This document shows positions 63,781 to 64,000 of a DNA stretch of 64,000 nt, piece by piece. The position numbers were made by a program, and so were the translations under genes. Under the pieces are notes generated by a model. It did no database searches. It saw only the letters and a program-made list of their open reading frames with translations, and had not been told where the DNA came from. The DNA is from Zerene cesonia. Taxonomy: Eukaryota > Arthropoda > Insecta > Lepidoptera > Pieridae. The stretch covers positions 2,542,001 through 2,606,000 of the forward strand of contig NC_052104.1 in NCBI RefSeq assembly GCF_012273895.1, in the 5' to 3' direction. The first letter of the stretch is position 1; each line of letters starts with the position of its first letter.

Positions 63781-63942
63781 CTTCGCCCCGGCTTCGCCCA
63801 TGGTACATATATATAGCGTATGTCACTCAGTGACGTTACAGCTGTGAAAGAATTTTTTAAAAACGGTCCAGTTATTTTTGCGTGAAAACGTAACAACTAT
63901 AGAAAAATACAAAAGTTTTCTCTTTATAATATTAGTGTAGGT
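63781..63942 (+). repeat. Lep1/Helitron-like element joined to SINE B
   Basis: CTTCGCCCCGGCTTCGCCCA, AACGGTCCAGTTATTTTTGC and CTTTATAATATTAGTGTAG. It lacks the first bases of the element (CTAGCTG) and begins exactly where the SINE stops. Confidence 0.8.
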
Positions 63943-64000
63943 GTAAGAAATATAGTCTAACTCACACAGATATAAAGTATACAGGAACAAATTAATTTAA

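Overview
The window is AT-rich nuclear DNA of an insect, almost certainly a moth or butterfly. The evidence is a complete eclosion hormone gene whose predicted mature peptide has the length and cysteine spacing of the moth hormone, several small dispersed repeat families typical of Lepidoptera (tRNA-derived SINEs, Lep1/Helitron-like elements that start near CTAGCTG and end in TAATATTAGT, a (GTCY)n MITE-like element), and intron-rich genes with long AT-rich introns. I see no bacterial operon, CRISPR array, tRNA or rRNA gene. Four runs of N (1-729, 6499-7498, 22721-23012, 42169-43168) are assembly gaps.

Left third (1-23 kb): a minus-strand gene for an unidentified secreted or membrane-targeted protein. 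It has a TATA promoter near 6445, an untranslated first exon ending at 6310, a signal-peptide exon at 1021-1096, and a next exon at 730-779 that runs into the gap. The rest, to 23 kb, holds no gene I can support. It contains repeats and one GC-rich island (20818-20970) that looks like a promoter.

Middle (23.9-29.7 kb): two divergently transcribed housekeeping genes. On the minus strand is POLR1H/RPA12, the small TFIIS-like subunit of RNA polymerase I (3 coding exons, 120 aa). On the plus strand is an HP1-family heterochromatin protein with chromo and chromoshadow domains (6 coding exons, 267 aa).

Right-centre (32.1-49.9 kb): two minus-strand genes. The eclosion hormone gene has 2 coding exons, encodes an 87-aa precursor and has a spliced 5' UTR. 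A tektin-2-like axonemal gene has 7 coding exons and encodes 425 aa; its last intron is over 4 kb and is loaded with repeats and a gap. All exon joins in these four genes were checked for reading phase by hand.

Right end (50-64 kb): gene-poor and dense in repeats. One possible plus-strand promoter lies near 60.25 kb. The genes are not an operon and do unrelated jobs: rRNA transcription, chromatin, moulting behaviour and (from the family) sperm flagellum. The least explained item is the secreted-protein gene at the left edge, whose mature part is lost in the assembly gap.
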